This document shows positions 24,490-33,549 of a stretch of 64,000 nucleotides of DNA, piece by piece. The translations under genes were made by a program, and so were the position numbers. Numbering within the stretch: position 1 is the stretch's first letter; every line of letters starts with the position of its first letter. The notes beneath the pieces are model-generated. The model was not told where the DNA came from. It worked only from the letters and a program-made list of their open reading frames with translations, and searched no databases. Source of the stretch: an uncultured Prevotellaceae bacterium. GTDB lineage: Bacteria; Bacteroidota; Bacteroidia; Bacteroidales; Bacteroidaceae. The stretch is taken from NCBI GenBank assembly GCA_902784615.1, contig CACZVN010000007.1:1-64000 (forward strand). Reading direction: 5' to 3'.

Positions 24490-25549
24490 AAAGAAGAATA
24501 AGAAATCAAAGTCTGTGGCTGTACAGCCGAAGGCGAAAGGTGTGATTTGGTTGAAGGTGCTGAAATACGCAGGTATCGTATTAGGAATTATCTTCGTAAT
24601 TTGCCTTATTATTTTTGGCATATATAAGTTTTACGACATCATAACAGACGAGCAAAGTGACGATGCAACGGAAGACATAGTCGCCTTTTTCAAAGTGTTC
24701 CAGTATGGTAACCATTGTTATATTGACTTAGTTCCGAAGAAGAATACAGCAGAGAGTTATGATGTAACTCATTTCACCATTGACACGGGAGCTTCAACAA
24801 GTGTCATAACAGTTGAGACTTTAGACCTTCTTCGTGAACAAGGCTATGAGATAGAGGAGCGCTTTGCCCCTTCAGTTAGTTATGATGCTGCAGGAAATTA
24901 CGATATTAGGACGAAAGTATATCAGATATCTTTTCCGATAGATGGTGATACAACGTTTGTTCACTCTAGCGATTCTACATATTGTCTTAAATCAAAACCT
25001 GTGAAGATTGCAAAGGTTCGATTTGAGATTGGAAAGTCGAATTTGTTAGGAGCTGATTTCCTTGATAAATATTGTGTGGAGATATGCCATAATCGCCGTT
25101 ATTTGGTCCTCCACAGAAATATTCCTTCTGGCTACAATACAAAGATAGATCTCAAGAGGTTTGACTGGCATTTAGGCGATATTGGAGGAAGATATTTGTG
25201 GGTCTTTCCAATTAATGGCCATTCACATAAATTCCTTGTAGATACAGGAAGGGGTGAGTTTTCAATCCAACTCCCATACAACGATTACATGGGAGATAAA
25301 CCAATGATTTATATTGGTACTTTTTCAACTTCCTACTCAGATGAGGGAAAGGAAATATGGGGAGTAAAAGATGAAGACAGTATTGTGATTGGTGATCATC
25401 ATATTGTTTCGCCAGTTTATTATTTGGAAGGAGATTTCAAAAGCCCTTACTCTGTGAATCCTCTACAGATGTATGAAAAGCGTGGACAACAATATGTAGC
25501 ATTTGACATTTTGTTCGATTTAGGACATAATGCCATGTACTTCAGATAA
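24482..25549 (+). CDS. Membrane-anchored bilobed aspartic protease-like protein B
   Basis: A 355-aa paralogue of the preceding gene. The first 30 residues are almost the same (basic KKKNKKSKSVAVQPKAK), followed by a membrane helix and a periplasmic domain with motifs DTGAS (Asp101) and DTGRG (Asp254). The second lobe has DTGRG where a typical motif has S or T after DTG, so its activity could differ from protein A. The start overlaps the end of gene A, which implies translational coupling. The pair likely arose by tandem duplication; the near-identical DNA at the start suggests recent exchange or a conserved targeting tail. Confidence 0.75.
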   Translation: MSKKKNKKSKSVAVQPKAKGVIWLKVLKYAGIVLGIIFVICLIIFGIYKFYDIITDEQSDDATEDIVAFFKVFQYGNHCYIDLVPKKNTAESYDVTHFTIDTGASTSVITVETLDLLREQGYEIEERFAPSVSYDAAGNYDIRTKVYQISFPIDGDTTFVHSSDSTYCLKSKPVKIAKVRFEIGKSNLLGADFLDKYCVEICHNRRYLVLHRNIPSGYNTKIDLKRFDWHLGDIGGRYLWVFPINGHSHKFLVDTGRGEFSIQLPYNDYMGDKPMIYIGTFSTSYSDEGKEIWGVKDEDSIVIGDHHIVSPVYYLEGDFKSPYSVNPLQMYEKRGQQYVAFDILFDLGHNAMYFR

Positions 25550-25587
25550 AGTTTTTCTCTTTCGTCTTATAGTTTCATTATTTTTTG

Positions 25588-25600
25588 TATCTTTGTAGCC
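25588..25600 (+). promoter_or_regulatory. -7 box upstream of WYL regulator
   Basis: TATCTTTG within TTTTTTGTATCTTTGTAG matches the -7 consensus; the -33 box is weak. The WYL gene could therefore be expressed on its own as well as by read-through from the protease genes. Confidence 0.5.
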
Positions 25601-25615
25601 ATAATATGCAAGTTT

Positions 25616-26818
25616 ATGGCTATGGCACAAGAATCCAATGAAACTAAAGACATGTATTCTGTGGAATTCCCACCGATTATCATAGAGCTGTTGAAAAATG
25701 GTGGGGAGGTCACTTATGCCCAAGTGGGAGAACAGTATGAGAAAATGTACCCTGACAGGTTGGATAAAGATGACATGAAGCGCAGTCTTACTGCACGATC
25801 TTATTACCCTTCTCTGAAAAAGGCATTTGCTTCCGTTAGGTCTTATCTGAAGGAGTATAAAGATGTTAATGTCATTAGCGACGGCAAAACACGTGGCACT
25901 AAATACAAGTTGGAGAAAGATTCTTCAGCTGCGATCCTTGATGAGGTGTTGGAAGAGTCAAAGATAAAGGCAGGCAAACTGCGTCAGAAAACGTTATTGC
26001 GTCTTATTGAGAACTCGTTGGGATTGATTCCTGGAGAGTGGATGGCAGAATCCCTTGTGGAGATTCATAAAATGATGGATCGTGAAAAGAAAACTTATCG
26101 TAAGATCATAGAGTTTGACAGCAATGAGAAACTCAGGAATCTCCATCTGATTCCAGCCTTATATAAGGCTATTGAGAATAAGCAGGTTCTGAGGCTAGTC
26201 TATCATGCACACTTCTCTAAAGATAAATATCTTGTGTTTTGCCCTTACTACCTTAAGGAATGGAATAATCGATGGTTCGTGTTTGGTCATTCCAGAGACG
26301 AATCAGACTCTAAGGCAGACCCGAAGAAGAATGACATCTGCGCTTTGGACAGGATCAAGGAGATCAGAGAACTGGATGATGAGAAATATGTAGAACCAGA
26401 GATTGACTACGTGAATTACTTTGAAGACATGATCGGGGTGTCCAGGACAACGATCAAGCGAAAGTCTGATGGAAAGATAATTACCTTTGCTGCCAAGAAA
26501 ATCACGATTGAGGTTTGTGGAAGAGACTCAAGATATACCTATGAAAGACTACTTTCAAAACCTCTTCATAAAAGTCAGGTGGTTGAAAAGGAGTTTGACG
26601 AGGAAAAGGGTACTGCCCTCGTAAGTCTGACTGTTGTTCCAAATAACGAGTTGATGGGAAGGCTTCTGGAATATGGGCCCAATATTCGAGTGGTTGACAC
26701 GAAAGAGAATCATAGTTTTTATAAGTGGTTTTCAGAACATGTTAGGCAAATGGCTGAATTATATCCAGAAGTACCCTGTAATTTAAATCAGAAAGAAAAT
26801 GAAGATAGTAATACTTGA
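25616..26818 (+). CDS. WYL-domain transcriptional regulator
   Basis: A 400-aa protein. The N-terminal ~110 residues look like a winged helix-turn-helix region (VTYAQVGEQYEKMYPDRL onward). The WYL domain follows at about residues 185-260 (RLVYHAHF, YLKEWNNRWFVFG), then a C-terminal WCX-like segment (VSLTVVPNNELMGRLLEYGPNIRVV). WYL regulators sense ligands such as nucleic acids or nucleotides and are frequent controllers of phage-defence operons. Here it sits just after the membrane protein and protease genes, with which it shares A+T-rich codon use. Its last 20 bases overlap the next gene. Control of the upstream operon is inferred. Confidence 0.85.
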   Translation: MAMAQESNETKDMYSVEFPPIIIELLKNGGEVTYAQVGEQYEKMYPDRLDKDDMKRSLTARSYYPSLKKAFASVRSYLKEYKDVNVISDGKTRGTKYKLEKDSSAAILDEVLEESKIKAGKLRQKTLLRLIENSLGLIPGEWMAESLVEIHKMMDREKKTYRKIIEFDSNEKLRNLHLIPALYKAIENKQVLRLVYHAHFSKDKYLVFCPYYLKEWNNRWFVFGHSRDESDSKADPKKNDICALDRIKEIRELDDEKYVEPEIDYVNYFEDMIGVSRTTIKRKSDGKIITFAAKKITIEVCGRDSRYTYERLLSKPLHKSQVVEKEFDEEKGTALVSLTVVPNNELMGRLLEYGPNIRVVDTKENHSFYKWFSEHVRQMAELYPEVPCNLNQKENEDSNT

Positions 26819-27749
26819 CGGCTATACGGCTAATCCGGGCGATCTGTCGTGGGAAGGGCTGAAGGAATTGGGCGAGGTGATGATCTATGAGCGCACCAAG
26901 CCGAGTGAGACGGTGGCGAGGGCTGCTGAGGCTGAGATCGTGCTGACGAATAAGGTCGTCATCGGGCGCCAGGAGATGGCACAGTTGCCACATCTTAAAT
27001 ATGTCGGTGTGCTGGCGACGGGCTACAACGTGGTGGATCTCAAGACAGCCCACGAGCGTGGCATCATCGTGACCAATGTACCCGCCTATAGTACGGAGAG
27101 TGTGGCGCAGATGGTGTTTGCCCATCTGTTGACGGTGACGAACCACACGGAGCGCTATGCCATCGGGAATCGGCAGGGGCGATGGAGCAACTGTCCTGAT
27201 TTCTGCTATTACGACGAGTCTATCCACGAACTCGCTGGCAAGACCTTCGGCATCGTGGGACTTGGGAATATCGGCCGTCGCGTCGCCCAGATCGCACTCG
27301 CCTTTGGCATGAAAGTGAAGGCCCTTACCAGCAAACCAGCAGAGGCCTTGCCTGAGGGTATCCAAAAGGCTGACCTCAAAGAACTGTTCCAGACATCGGA
27401 TGTCATCTCGCTGCACTGTCCGCTCACCCCTGACACTCACCACCTTATTCATCAAGAGACGATCGCGTGGATGAATCCTGAGGCCATCCTTATCAATACA
27501 GGACGGGGCCCGTTGGTGGATGACTTCGCACTGGCTGAGGCCCTGGAGTCGGGACGGATCAAGGCCTACTGCGCCGATGTCATGACGGAGGAGCCTCCCA
27601 AGGCAGACAACCCGCTGTTGAAGACAAAGAATGCCTATATCACCCCGCATATCGCCTGGGCCACCTTCGAAGCCCGCCAGCGTCTCATCCAAGTCGCCAC
27701 TGATAATGTCCGCGCTTTCCTCAGCGGCCATCCGCAGAATGTGGTGTAA
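26799..27749 (+). CDS. D-2-hydroxyacid dehydrogenase (glycerate dehydrogenase-like)
   Basis: A 316-aa NAD-dependent oxidoreductase. The nucleotide-binding GLGNIGRR motif, the substrate-binding LINTGRGPLVDD and the catalytic His in TPHIAWATFEAR follow the standard order of the D-2-hydroxyacid dehydrogenase family. Overall it resembles hydroxypyruvate reductase/glycerate dehydrogenase. The start overlaps the end of the WYL gene. Composition returns to the G+C-richer style of the housekeeping genes right at this start, so the WYL overlap marks the edge of the A+T-rich block. Substrate specificity is not certain. Confidence 0.9.
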   Translation: MKIVILDGYTANPGDLSWEGLKELGEVMIYERTKPSETVARAAEAEIVLTNKVVIGRQEMAQLPHLKYVGVLATGYNVVDLKTAHERGIIVTNVPAYSTESVAQMVFAHLLTVTNHTERYAIGNRQGRWSNCPDFCYYDESIHELAGKTFGIVGLGNIGRRVAQIALAFGMKVKALTSKPAEALPEGIQKADLKELFQTSDVISLHCPLTPDTHHLIHQETIAWMNPEAILINTGRGPLVDDFALAEALESGRIKAYCADVMTEEPPKADNPLLKTKNAYITPHIAWATFEARQRLIQVATDNVRAFLSGHPQNVV

Positions 27750-28214
27750 TCTCAAAATCGACTCCATTCATCTGTCATCTGTCATGTTTTGAGTGTAAGG
27801 CGTTATTATTCAGCATGATAGTCTGATTTCCATCTGTCATGTACTGTCATCATCTGTCATGGCGTCGGTGTGAGGACGTCAATAATCGTTTTTGTCTCGA
27901 AAAGGCTACTTTAGCTGAAATAAGGGCTACTTATTTAAAAAATGGTGGCCCCAAATTTTGCTATTGTACCCCTTTATGATGCTAAAATGGCTCCGTTTTT
28001 GGGAAATATGGCCCTGGATATGACAGATGATGACAGTTTGTTTTTCAAAAACTCATGGGCAACTATTTGAGAATGAATGTATTAACATAATTTATGACAG
28101 ATGACGGTTCCTGGGTGATGCAAAAAGCGAAAAACGTATGGATTTTTTTTGTATCTTTGCACGCCGAAACTGAAAACAACTCTATGTAAAACCCTATAAT
28201 TAACTACAAATCGT
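27750..28214. repeat. Iteron-like repeat region upstream of VirE gene
   Basis: A 465-base stretch without an ORF. The 10-mer CATCTGTCAT occurs at 27769-27778, 27776-27785, 27831-27840 and 27851-27860, with a partial copy at 27844-27850. Its reverse complement ATGACAGATG occurs at 28020-28029 and 28094-28103, with a partial at 28030-28036. The set is split into a direct cluster and an inverted cluster around an A+T-rich centre. A -7 box TATCTTTG lies at 28152-28159. The layout resembles binding sites for a replication or regulatory protein. Confidence 0.65.
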
Positions 28215-30347
28215 ATGAAAATCTCAGTATTCAAGAACAAAGGCAAAAAGGAAACATTAGTCAGGGAAGAACTCGACAGCGTGGTCAGGACCATGGCGGA
28301 GGGGCAGCACATCACGGAGGTCTATCACTTCCGCGAACTCTATCCGATCATCCGTCCCACGAGGGCTGACGACGGGCGGATGCAGAGTCATTTCAACTTT
28401 AGGATGACGCTGCCCCGTCTCTGTTTTTCGACTGAAATGCAGCACCAGAACGGCAGTCGCAGGATGCTCGCCTACAACGGACTGGTTGTGCTGGAGGCCA
28501 ACAACCTGTCAGACTACGACGAAGCCATCCGTATCCGCAACGAGGCGGCCCGTCTGCCGCAGACCCTGCTCACCTTCCTCGGTGCCAGCGGCCACAGTGT
28601 GAAGATCGTCTGCCGAGGGGAACTGTTGCCGGACAACGGTGGCGGCCTGCCTCGCGAGGAGGCGCAGATCGAACGTTTCCATTTCCTATTATATAGAATG
28701 GCGCGGAAGATCTATAACGCCCAACTTGAAATCACGCTCGATGCCTATGAGCCGCGGCTGGACCGTGTCGTCTATCTGAGTGCCGATCCAGACCTGGCCT
28801 ATCGCCCACAAGCCGTTCCGTTTTATGTCGATATGGCGGAGAATAAACTGCCATCGACCATGACAAAGGTGGAAGACCGTCAGTTGGAACAGATGCTCCT
28901 GCCTGGGCGCACCCTGCCGCAGACCTATCGGCTGAACTACCAGTTTATCCTTACCGAGGTACTGGGCCATTATTTCGACCTGCCTACAGAGGAGCGCGTC
29001 GCCGAACTGCTGATGCAGGTGGCCGCTAAGTGTCTGGAAGAGGGGATCCCGCAGTCGGTGGCGCAGTCGCTCACGCTGCTTCATCCTGTGCTCAACGCTG
29101 ACAGGCTTCTCGTGGAGAAGACCTTCGAGAACGTCTATGCCGTGCTGCAGATGGAGGATTACTACAAACGTCGTAAGATGAAGCCGCTGAAGAGCGTGCC
29201 AGAGGACACGATGCTGATGATGAAGACCGACATCTTCCTCAACTCCCACTATGAGATGCGCAAGAATGTGATGACGGGCGTGGCCCAGTATCGCGATAAG
29301 AACGGCTATGGCCTTGATTTCCAAGATCTCGACGATGAGGCCCGCAACGAGATGACCATGCGGGCCAAGGAACTGGGGCTGAAGTCATGGGACAAGGATA
29401 TTGCCCGCTTCATCGACTCGCCGCGCATCGAGAAGTATGATCCCGTGAACGACTGGCTCGACCGTCTGCCCCGTTGGGATGGCCATGACCGCGTGACGGA
29501 ATTGGCAGCGCGGGTACCGACGAACCAGCCTCACTGGGAGGAGTACCTGCACACGTGGCTTCTCGGCATGGTGGCCCACTGGATGGGACGCTCCAGCTTG
29601 ACAGGTAACGCGCTCGTACCATTATTAATAGGTCGCCAGGGCTGTGGTAAGTCCAGTTTCTGCCGCATCCTGCTGCCTCCAGAACTGCGTGACTATTATA
29701 ACGACCGCATCAACTTCAAGAACGAGACGGATCTGAACCTCGGTCTGACCTCGTTTGCGCTGATCAATATCGATGAGTTCGACAAGACCACCGCCCGTCA
29801 GCAGGTGCTGTTGAAGTACTTGCTCTCGACGGCCGATGTGAAGTTCCGTCCGCCCTACGGCAAGGCCTATAAGCAGTATCGTCGCTATGCCTCGTTCATC
29901 GGCACCACTAACCTGCCTAAGCCGCTTACGGATCCTACGGGCTCACGCCGTTTCGTCTGTGTGGAGATCACCGACATGATTAACTTCGAGGATTCGCTTT
30001 GTCACCGTCAGTTCTATGCCCAGTTGAAGCAGGAGATTGCCGACGGACGGAAGTACTGGCTCGACGATGCTGGTATTGCCCGTCTGATAGAGGAGAACGA
30101 GCGCTTCCAGCGCATCGACTCCCTGGCCGAGATGCTCGCTGATCTTTTCCGTCGGCCCGAGGGTGATGAGAAAGGCCGCTGGTGGTCCACCACTGAGGTG
30201 CTCGAACTGCTACAGCGCAAGTATGGCAAGGCTACGCTGAAGAATGCCACACCTGAGAAGATCGGCACAACCCTCAGCCGTAACAATTTCGGATTCCAGA
30301 ACAGGCACACGATGTCGGGTACGAAATACCTTTTGATTGAGCGTTAA
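28215..30347 (+). CDS. VirE family protein with BT4734-like N-terminus
   Basis: A 710-aa protein. The N-terminal third resembles the BT4734-like/VirE N-terminal domain of Bacteroidetes, which is related to primase-type enzymes. The central part has a superfamily 3-like ATPase: Walker A LIGRQGCGKSS near residue 472, an acidic ALINIDEFDK block, and the sensor segment FIGTTNLPKPLTDPTGSRRF. A C-terminal DUF3874-like region follows. These proteins are often on integrated plasmids and elements and act in replication. No integrase or mobilisation gene is visible nearby. The gene is G+C-richer than the preceding repeat region and is monocistronic. Confidence 0.85.
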   Translation: MKISVFKNKGKKETLVREELDSVVRTMAEGQHITEVYHFRELYPIIRPTRADDGRMQSHFNFRMTLPRLCFSTEMQHQNGSRRMLAYNGLVVLEANNLSDYDEAIRIRNEAARLPQTLLTFLGASGHSVKIVCRGELLPDNGGGLPREEAQIERFHFLLYRMARKIYNAQLEITLDAYEPRLDRVVYLSADPDLAYRPQAVPFYVDMAENKLPSTMTKVEDRQLEQMLLPGRTLPQTYRLNYQFILTEVLGHYFDLPTEERVAELLMQVAAKCLEEGIPQSVAQSLTLLHPVLNADRLLVEKTFENVYAVLQMEDYYKRRKMKPLKSVPEDTMLMMKTDIFLNSHYEMRKNVMTGVAQYRDKNGYGLDFQDLDDEARNEMTMRAKELGLKSWDKDIARFIDSPRIEKYDPVNDWLDRLPRWDGHDRVTELAARVPTNQPHWEEYLHTWLLGMVAHWMGRSSLTGNALVPLLIGRQGCGKSSFCRILLPPELRDYYNDRINFKNETDLNLGLTSFALINIDEFDKTTARQQVLLKYLLSTADVKFRPPYGKAYKQYRRYASFIGTTNLPKPLTDPTGSRRFVCVEITDMINFEDSLCHRQFYAQLKQEIADGRKYWLDDAGIARLIEENERFQRIDSLAEMLADLFRRPEGDEKGRWWSTTEVLELLQRKYGKATLKNATPEKIGTTLSRNNFGFQNRHTMSGTKYLLIER

Positions 30348-30519
30348 TTAGTCCTTATGCGCGTTAATAGAAGTTAACACCCTCTGTTTGGTCGAAAGAA
30401 TTAGTGTAAAATTCACCATTATTGCTCAAAAGGGCAAAAAATGTGCGAAAAAACTTGCGTATTTCAGATAAAAGTTGTTCCTTTGCAGCACCATAAACTG
30501 TAAATATGCATAGAAAACC

Positions 30520-31539
30520 ATGTTGCACAATATGAGTGAACAGATACTAGACTTGGCATTTTCAGGTCTACAGATCGGTGTGGGACTTTATGACAAGGAG
30601 GGTCAGATGATCTCTTGTAATGAAGAGTTCCGAAGACTGAAAAGTTCCTACCTGATCGATGACTTGCAGTTGCATAAGGTGATCAAAGAAGGAAAGACTG
30701 ACAGGATGCTCCTGGCAGGATATAAAGATAAAGTTCTGGAGTCGTATGTCGCACCCTGTAAAGACGAGAAAGGTGAAATTACCAATTATGTCTATCGACT
30801 GAGCGATGTCACACAGAGTTATGCCCCTTCGAGGGAGAAAGAGTTGGAAGAGATTTTCCTTGACAATGTGAGCCATGAGATCCGTACCCCACTGAACTCC
30901 GTCATTGGTTTTAACGATATCCTGAACGGTGTGTCGGGCCTTCACATGGAGGAGGACGAGAAACTGATGCTGAAGGATCATATCCACAGGAATGCAGACC
31001 GTCTGCTCACCGTGGTGGATGATATCCTCGACCTCTCGAAGATGCAGAAGGGCTGTCTGCCGTTGCACAAGACGGTGGTGAGTCTGATGGAGATCTGTTG
31101 TAAGGCGCGCGATGCCGTCAAGTCTGAGGTACAGCAGGGCGTAAAGTTGGCTCATGAGTATCCCATAGCACTGAAAGATACCTATATATATACTGACAGC
31201 AAACGGTTAGAACAACTGCTCAGAAACCTGCTGACGAACGCCTGTCAGCATACCTTTACTGGTACGGTCACCCTGAAGGTAAAGACGTTTGAGGAAGCAG
31301 AGAGCGGCCGGGAGATGCTCCAACTGCGCGTCGATGATACGGGCGAGGGTATTGCCCATAATCAGTTGGACTTGTTGTTCCGTCCCTTCCGCAAGGCCGA
31401 CAGTAAGTCGGAAGGACTGGGTGTCGGACTGTCCATCTGTAAGGAGATCGCCAGGTTGTTGAACGGTAAGGTCTATCTGGATACGGAATATGAGGATGGC
31501 ACGAGCTTTGTGTTCGAGATGCCATTCGAGACGATATGA
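30520..31539 (+). CDS. PAS-containing sensor histidine kinase
   Basis: A 339-aa kinase without membrane helices. A PAS-like domain (about residues 8-95) is followed by HisKA, with the phosphoacceptor His119 in NVSHEIRTPLNS, and HATPase_c with the N box (LLTNACQH), the G1 box DTGEGI and the G2 box GLGVGLSICKEI. It is therefore a soluble histidine kinase. No response regulator is nearby, so it is an orphan and its partner is elsewhere. The next gene overlaps its end by 4 bases, which links it to the hemolysin III protein. An alternative start lies at 30532. Confidence 0.92.
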   Translation: MLHNMSEQILDLAFSGLQIGVGLYDKEGQMISCNEEFRRLKSSYLIDDLQLHKVIKEGKTDRMLLAGYKDKVLESYVAPCKDEKGEITNYVYRLSDVTQSYAPSREKELEEIFLDNVSHEIRTPLNSVIGFNDILNGVSGLHMEEDEKLMLKDHIHRNADRLLTVVDDILDLSKMQKGCLPLHKTVVSLMEICCKARDAVKSEVQQGVKLAHEYPIALKDTYIYTDSKRLEQLLRNLLTNACQHTFTGTVTLKVKTFEEAESGREMLQLRVDDTGEGIAHNQLDLLFRPFRKADSKSEGLGVGLSICKEIARLLNGKVYLDTEYEDGTSFVFEMPFETI

Positions 31540-32183
31540 TAAAATACACGAAGAAGGAGGAGATCTGGAATGCCGCTTCCCATGGAGGTGGCATTCTCCT
31601 TGGGGTGGTGTTCGGCATCATCTTCCTCGTCTGGTGCTTTCAGGCTGACAACAACTGGGCGCGTATAGGCGTCATCCTCTATCTCTTCGGCATGCTCGGC
31701 TCGTATCTGGCCTCGACGCTCTATCACTCGATAAAGCACCACTCGAAATGGAAGGAGCGGCTGCGCAAGTGGGATCATGCCGCCATCTACTGGCATATTG
31801 CCGGCTCGTACTCGCCATTGACGCTGGTGGCACTGCGCAGTCAGGGCTATTGGGGCTGGAGTCTCTTTGTTTTCGTATGGGCTTGTGCGATAGCAGGCAC
31901 CATCACCAGTTTTATCCGTCTGAAGGAGCATTCTAATCTCGAGACGTTCTGTTTCATCGGCATGGGCCTGAGTGTGCTCGTGGCCTTCAAACCGCTGATG
32001 GACAGTGTGTCGGAGGCTGCTATCATCTGGCTCATCGCCGAGGGCGTCAGTTACATCACGGGTGCCGTCTTTTACAGTCTGAACAAGACGAAATACATGC
32101 ACTCCGTGTTCCATTTCTTCGTACTGGCAGGCAGCGTCTGCCACATCATCGCCGTCTGGGACGTGCTGATGGAGTACCTATAG
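31536..32183 (+). CDS. Hemolysin III family membrane protein (PAQR-like)
   Basis: A 215-aa integral membrane protein with seven predicted hydrophobic segments. It carries the PAQR/HlyIII signature: an early NAASHGGGILLG, STLYHSI at the end of the third segment, and HSVFHFFVLAGSVCH near the C-terminus. The conserved Ser and His residues are those that bind zinc in this family. Bacterial members (YqfA, TrhA) are linked to membrane fluidity and lipid homeostasis. The start overlaps the histidine kinase by ATGA, so both are co-translated. Confidence 0.93.
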   Translation: MIKYTKKEEIWNAASHGGGILLGVVFGIIFLVWCFQADNNWARIGVILYLFGMLGSYLASTLYHSIKHHSKWKERLRKWDHAAIYWHIAGSYSPLTLVALRSQGYWGWSLFVFVWACAIAGTITSFIRLKEHSNLETFCFIGMGLSVLVAFKPLMDSVSEAAIIWLIAEGVSYITGAVFYSLNKTKYMHSVFHFFVLAGSVCHIIAVWDVLMEYL

Positions 32184-32213
32184 ACGATAAAGTTTAAACA
32201 ATCTTTATTTGAG

Positions 32214-32263
32214 AAAAAAGTCTGGGAAAAGTTTGGAAGTTCCCAGACTTTTTTCTATCTTTG
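32214..32263 (+). promoter_or_regulatory. Terminator-embedded promoter
   Basis: The stem AAAAAAGTCTGGGAA (32214-32228) pairs with TTCCCAGACTTTTTT (32240-32254). The loop holds TTTG (32232-32235), and TATCTTTG follows at 32256-32263, giving the exact 20-base promoter spacing. It can terminate the hemolysin III transcript and start the next one. Confidence 0.8.
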
Positions 32264-32297
32264 CAATTGGAACTAAAACATTTAAATACTTACTAAT

Positions 32298-33512
32298 ATG
32301 AAACGAATTCTATTACTTTTGGCCGTAGCATTCATATTCGGCTCAGTGATGCCCACGATGGCACAACAGAAGAAAACTCCAGTAAAGCGTGGTACTACCA
32401 CAACTAAGAGTGGCACAACTGCAAAACGTACCTCCGCCACAACAACCATCAACTTCACGGCTCAAGGTGAACTTGGCATATTTGCCCTCCGTGGCCCTGT
32501 GAAGGAGTGCGTTTGGACAACAAAGGATCAGACCCGGAAACTTGGATTTGACAAAAAGGGTATGTGGATATCAGAAAACGGAAAAGAACCGTGGTCTAAT
32601 TATGGCCCAGTGAAGCGCGATAATAAAGGACGTATGGTCTTGATGGGATACGAGGAGGAGTCTGGCGAACAATTTACCTACAATGCAAACGGACTCATGA
32701 CCAAGCACGTAACCATCTATATGGATGGGCGCGACATTGCAACCTATACATATAATAGTAAAGGTGAGTGTACGAAGGAAACTTTCAGTTATGGCGACAT
32801 GTATGGTTCTGGCAAGAATTCTGCCATCTTCACCATTCTGTCTCGTGATAGTCAGGGCAACTGGACCAAACGCAAGACTCAGAATGGAAACGTGGAGACA
32901 CGCACTATCACTTATCATGAGGATTTGCTCGCACAACTGCTCGAACAGCAGAAATACGATGCTATGGCTATTAATCTCGGTTTGTCAGTGAAATGGGCAT
33001 CAGTGAATATCGGTGCAGAGAAGCCTGAAGAGTTGGGCGACCTTTTCGCATGGGGCGAAGTGAAGCCAAAAGCTTCCTATACGTTTGAAAATTATATCTA
33101 TCGCGCTCCTAATACGAAGGAAGATTGCAAGGAAATAGGAACCAGTATTTGTGGGACCCAATATGATGCGGCTCATGTGATCTGGGGCGGCAAGTGGCGC
33201 CTGCCAACGGAAAAGGAAGTGGAAGAACTCTTCGAGAAGTGTAAAGTCGTCGATATGGAAAACGGATGGAAGTTCACAGGTCCTAACGGCAAGAGCATAT
33301 TCATACCCTATACTAATGTTACAGAAGATTATAAAGACGGAATGTATTGGACAGGAACTAGAGAATATGCACCGACCTTGAACGAGAAGAGTAGGAGAAC
33401 TATGGCCAGGACGCTTTATTTCTGTCACAATGTGCCTATAGAACGACTTGACTATGTCAACAACACTTCCCGTTATGAAGGTCTTCCGATTCGACTAGTC
33501 TGTGGTAAATGA
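32298..33512 (+). CDS. Secreted protein with FISUMP-like C-terminal domain
   Basis: A 404-aa protein with a signal peptide cut after MAQQ. The N-terminal half has short repeated beta motifs (GELGIFALRGPVKECVW, FDKKGMW, YNANGLMT), closely similar to the lipoprotein at 37341. The C-terminal half has the LGLSVKWASVNIGAEKPEELGDLFAWGE block and WRLPTEKEVEEL, which is the FISUMP/DUF1566-like pattern common in Bacteroidetes surface proteins. Its role is unknown; a surface or adhesion function is likely. The gene is flanked by similar stem-loops at 32214 and 33550. Confidence 0.8.
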   Translation: MKRILLLLAVAFIFGSVMPTMAQQKKTPVKRGTTTTKSGTTAKRTSATTTINFTAQGELGIFALRGPVKECVWTTKDQTRKLGFDKKGMWISENGKEPWSNYGPVKRDNKGRMVLMGYEEESGEQFTYNANGLMTKHVTIYMDGRDIATYTYNSKGECTKETFSYGDMYGSGKNSAIFTILSRDSQGNWTKRKTQNGNVETRTITYHEDLLAQLLEQQKYDAMAINLGLSVKWASVNIGAEKPEELGDLFAWGEVKPKASYTFENYIYRAPNTKEDCKEIGTSICGTQYDAAHVIWGGKWRLPTEKEVEELFEKCKVVDMENGWKFTGPNGKSIFIPYTNVTEDYKDGMYWTGTREYAPTLNEKSRRTMARTLYFCHNVPIERLDYVNNTSRYEGLPIRLVCGK

Positions 33513-33549
33513 TATCAAGTTGTGAACCTGACTTATCAAAATGACCAAT

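Noticed and set aside
27750-30347. Complete mobile element around VirE
   Set aside because: No integrase, relaxase or terminal repeats found; only the VirE gene and upstream repeats can be supported.
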